Below are positions 4,991-7,064 of a DNA stretch of 7,064 nt, piece after piece (position 1 is the first letter of the stretch; each line of letters begins with the position of its first letter). This DNA is from Planctomycetota bacterium (lineage in GTDB: Bacteria > Planctomycetota > MHYJ01 > JACPRB01). The DNA is taken from positions 1-7,064 of the forward strand of contig JAHFOZ010000286.1 of assembly GCA_023261405.1 (NCBI GenBank), in the 5' to 3' direction. The notes beneath the pieces are model-generated. The model did not search any database. It was given only the letters and a program-made list of their open reading frames with translations, and was not told the DNA's origin. A program made the position numbers and the translations under genes.

Positions 4991-6532
4991 ATGACGCGTC
5001 TCCTCGCGGTGCTCCTCCTTCCGGCCGCGCTCGCCCCGACACCCGGCCAGGAGGCCGCCCGGCCTCCGAACGTCGTGGTCATCCTGGCCGACGACCTGGG
5101 CTACGGGGACGTCGCGTGCTTCAACCCCGCGAGGGGGAAGATCCCCACGCCCCATGTCGACCGGCTGGCGCGCGAAGGCATGAAGTTCACCGACGCCCAC
5201 TCCAGCTCGGGCGTCTGCTCCCCCTCGCGCTACACGCTCCTCACGGGCCGCTATCATTGGCGCACGCGACTCCAGTCGGGCATCGTGGGGCCCTACGGGA
5301 AGCCGCTCATCGCCCCCGACCGCCTCACGATCGCCGGGCTCCTCAAGAAGCGCGGGTATGCAACGGCCTGCGTCGGAAAATGGCACTTGGGATGGGACTG
5401 GCCGGTCCCGCAGGCGCAGGCGCAGCACTTCCACCGGAAGCCCGGCGGCGGCGACGTCCCGGCGACCGAAGAACAGAAGGCCCTCTGGCGCGAGGCGTTC
5501 TCCAGCCCCGCCGGCGGCGGTCCGACCACCCGCGGCTTCGACGAGTATTTTGGAACGGACGTGCCCAACTGGCCGCCCTACTGCTTCATCGAAAGCGACC
5601 GGACCGCAGGGATCCCCTCCGAGTTCCTCCCCGCGAAGCTCCTGGCGAACAACCGGGCGAGCCTCCAGGGCCCCGCCCTGCCGGGCTGGAGCCTCGAGGC
5701 GATCCTGCCCGCGCTGACGGACCGCGCCTGCGACTTCATCCGCCGCCGCACGAAGGCCGACGCCCCATTCTTCCTCTACCTCCCGCTCACCTCGCCTCAC
5801 ACGCCGCTGGCGGTGAACGAGGCGTGGAAAGGGAAGAGCGGCCTCAACGAATACGCCGACCTCGTGATGGAAACCGACGCCGCCGTGGGCCGCGTGCTCG
5901 CGGAGCTCGTGGCCGCCGGGGCGGCGGAGAACACCCTCGTGGTCTTCACCAGCGACAACGGCTGCGCGCCCTACGCCGGGGCGAAGGCCCTCGAGGCGAA
6001 AGGGCACTTCCCCAGCGGGCCGCTTCGAGGGTACAAGAGCGACGCGTGGGAGGGCGGGCACCGCATCCCCTTCATCGTCCGCTGGCCCGGCCTGGTGAAA
6101 CCGGCGTCCACGTGCGGGGAGACCGTCCTCCAGGCGGATCTCATGGCGACCCTTGCGGAGATCCTGAAGGTGGGCCTCCCGCCCTCCGCCGGCGAGGACA
6201 GCGTGAGCCTCCTTCCGCTCCTCAAGGGAGGAGACCGCCCGATCCACGAAGCCGTGGTCCACCAGTCCTCGAACGGCCTCTTCGCAATCCGGAAGGGCCC
6301 GTGGAAACTGGTCCTGGGTCCCGGGTCCGGGGGATGGTCGCCGGGCGCAGAGAAGGTTCCGCGCCAGCTCTACGGCCTGGCGGAGGACCTTGCCGAGTCG
6401 AAGAACCTCGCGGCGGAGAAGACGGAGCTCGTGGCGGAACTCGAGGCGCTCATGGAACGGGTCGTCGCGCGCGGGCGCACGACGCCCGGCGCCGACCAGT
6501 CCAACGACGTCCCGGTGAAGTGGAGGCGCTGA
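4991..6532 (+). CDS. Exported formylglycine-dependent sulfatase (type I, S1 arylsulfatase family)
   Basis: The protein has 513 aa, a normal length for the family. Residues 1-22 form a signal peptide (MTRLLAVLLLPAALAPTPGQ). The alkaline-phosphatase-like sulfatase fold opens with NVVVILADDLGYGD, where Asp34-Asp35 are metal ligands. Cys76 in CSPSRYTLLTGR is the residue converted to formylglycine, so the enzyme should hydrolyse sulfate esters. Other active-site positions are present: GKWHLG (Lys130, His132), SPHTPL (His270), SDNG (Asp322, Asn323) and Lys349 in LRGYKSDAWEGG. About 80 residues after GKWHLG form an insert-like region (~135-215) that may shape substrate choice. The substrate cannot be read; a sulfated polysaccharide is likely. 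The Cys-type motif needs a formylglycine-generating enzyme or anSME maturase, which is not in the window. The start at 4991 is chosen for the signal peptide; no clear ribosome site precedes it. It ends 2 bp before the convergent membrane-protein gene. Confidence 0.95.
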   Translation: MTRLLAVLLLPAALAPTPGQEAARPPNVVVILADDLGYGDVACFNPARGKIPTPHVDRLAREGMKFTDAHSSSGVCSPSRYTLLTGRYHWRTRLQSGIVGPYGKPLIAPDRLTIAGLLKKRGYATACVGKWHLGWDWPVPQAQAQHFHRKPGGGDVPATEEQKALWREAFSSPAGGGPTTRGFDEYFGTDVPNWPPYCFIESDRTAGIPSEFLPAKLLANNRASLQGPALPGWSLEAILPALTDRACDFIRRRTKADAPFFLYLPLTSPHTPLAVNEAWKGKSGLNEYADLVMETDAAVGRVLAELVAAGAAENTLVVFTSDNGCAPYAGAKALEAKGHFPSGPLRGYKSDAWEGGHRIPFIVRWPGLVKPASTCGETVLQADLMATLAEILKVGLPPSAGEDSVSLLPLLKGGDRPIHEAVVHQSSNGLFAIRKGPWKLVLGPGSGGWSPGAEKVPRQLYGLAEDLAESKNLAAEKTELVAELEALMERVVARGRTTPGADQSNDVPVKWRR

Positions 6533-6534
6533 GG

Positions 6535-7064
6535 CTAGAGGGACCGTTCGATGAGGAGGTGCGCCGTCGCGAAGCCCACGAAGATGACGCCCGCGAAGAT
6601 GAGGCCGTAGCGCACCGCCGCGTAGAGGCGCCCGCCCGGGCACCCCACGAAGCGGATGAAGACCGGGAGAAACGGGAAGAAGATGAAGAAGTACCCGGCC
6701 GCGACATAGAGCGCCCCCGCGTCGCCCACGCTCACCAGGGGCGCCCTGTACTTCCACCAGCCCGCCATCACCGCGAGCGAGTCGGTGCACGTAGTCACCA
6801 CCCCCGCGAGCATCCCCCCCGCCACCATCGCCAGGCCCAGCCCCATCTCCCCCGCGACCCGGCGCGCGATCACCCCGTGGAGCCGCACGATCGGGTACCC
6901 GAACTCCGCGATCCAGCAGGCCCAGGCGAGCGGCATGTAGAGCGGAGAGGCCAGGAGCGGCGCGCTCCCCGGGTAGAGCCGCTGGCCCTTCCAGCTCACG
7001 AGCAGGTAGTCCGAGAAGATCTCGAAGATCCCCGCCGCCACCCCCAGCATCAAGAGGCGCTCGA
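6535..7064 (-). CDS. Multipass membrane protein, probably 5' truncated by window edge
   Basis: The frame ends with TAG (6535-6537) and stays open to the right edge, giving about 176 residues. In-frame TTG (7053) and ATG (7050) codons occur near the edge, but no ribosome site precedes them and the upstream codons (ERLL) continue the hydrophobic pattern, so the true start is probably outside. Counting from the TTG, about five hydrophobic segments can be seen: ~2-19, 37-56, 70-98, 113-137 and 145-168. They are separated by short polar loops such as RLHGVIARRVAGE and GWWKYRAP. Aromatic and acidic residues lie inside or beside the membrane segments (FEIFSDYLL, CWIAEFGYP). I do not recognise the family, so transporter, enzyme or structural roles remain open. 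It converges on the sulfatase with a 2-bp gap and no terminator visible between them. Confidence 0.75.
   Translation of the reverse strand, partial: ERLLMLGVAAGIFEIFSDYLLVSWKGQRLYPGSAPLLASPLYMPLAWACWIAEFGYPIVRLHGVIARRVAGEMGLGLAMVAGGMLAGVVTTCTDSLAVMAGWWKYRAPLVSVGDAGALYVAAGYFFIFFPFLPVFIRFVGCPGGRLYAAVRYGLIFAGVIFVGFATAHLLIERSL

Noticed and set aside
4919..6790. A 623-codon minus-strand open frame opposite the sulfatase
   Set aside because: The plus strand carries a full sulfatase with all active-site motifs; the antisense product is low-complexity Arg/Gly/Val/Glu-rich and spans the convergent gene junction.

Overview
The window is strongly GC-rich DNA with dense gene packing. It carries secreted hydrolase-type genes: an M14 carboxypeptidase fused to an amidotransferase-like domain, a ThuA-domain protein and a formylglycine sulfatase. 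Together with a dispersed-type inverted repeat, these suggest a Planctomycetota bacterium or a neighbouring lineage, probably an environmental or metagenome-assembled genome. That placement is inferred from gene families only; there is no rRNA or phylogenetic marker here.

Layout. Bases 1-168 are the last 55 codons of an unrecognised plus-strand gene, whose stop codon interlocks with the stop of the convergent M14 gene (165-2162, minus). A 48-bp divergent spacer (2163-2210) follows, holding a nearly palindromic -10 box readable on both strands and a good ribosome binding site on each side. To the right lies a tight three-gene plus-strand operon (2211-3993): a small VOC/glyoxalase-fold protein, an exported ThuA-domain protein and a DUF1801 + YdeI-type protein, with gaps of 2 and 8 bp. 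Bases 3994-4146 are non-coding and contain a 25-bp imperfect inverted repeat of a recurring environmental-genome type, plus a smaller hairpin next to the end of the following gene. Next is a minus-strand gene (4147-4908) for a tail-anchored protein with four GspE/MshE-N-like helical repeats and a zinc ribbon. An 82-bp divergent spacer with helically phased GAAAC repeats separates it from a complete exported sulfatase (4991-6532, plus). The window ends in a convergent multipass membrane protein (6535-7064, minus) cut by the right edge.

How the genes fit together. The M14 fusion, ThuA protein and sulfatase all start with short hydrophobic leaders ending in small residues, so they probably act outside the cytoplasm on peptide or glycan material. 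This fits a scavenging, polymer-degrading lifestyle, but no single pathway joins them. The most unusual items are the M14-amidotransferase fusion with both active sites intact, the four-repeat/zinc-ribbon/tail-anchor protein, and the symmetric divergent promoter. No tRNA, rRNA, CRISPR array or transposase was seen.
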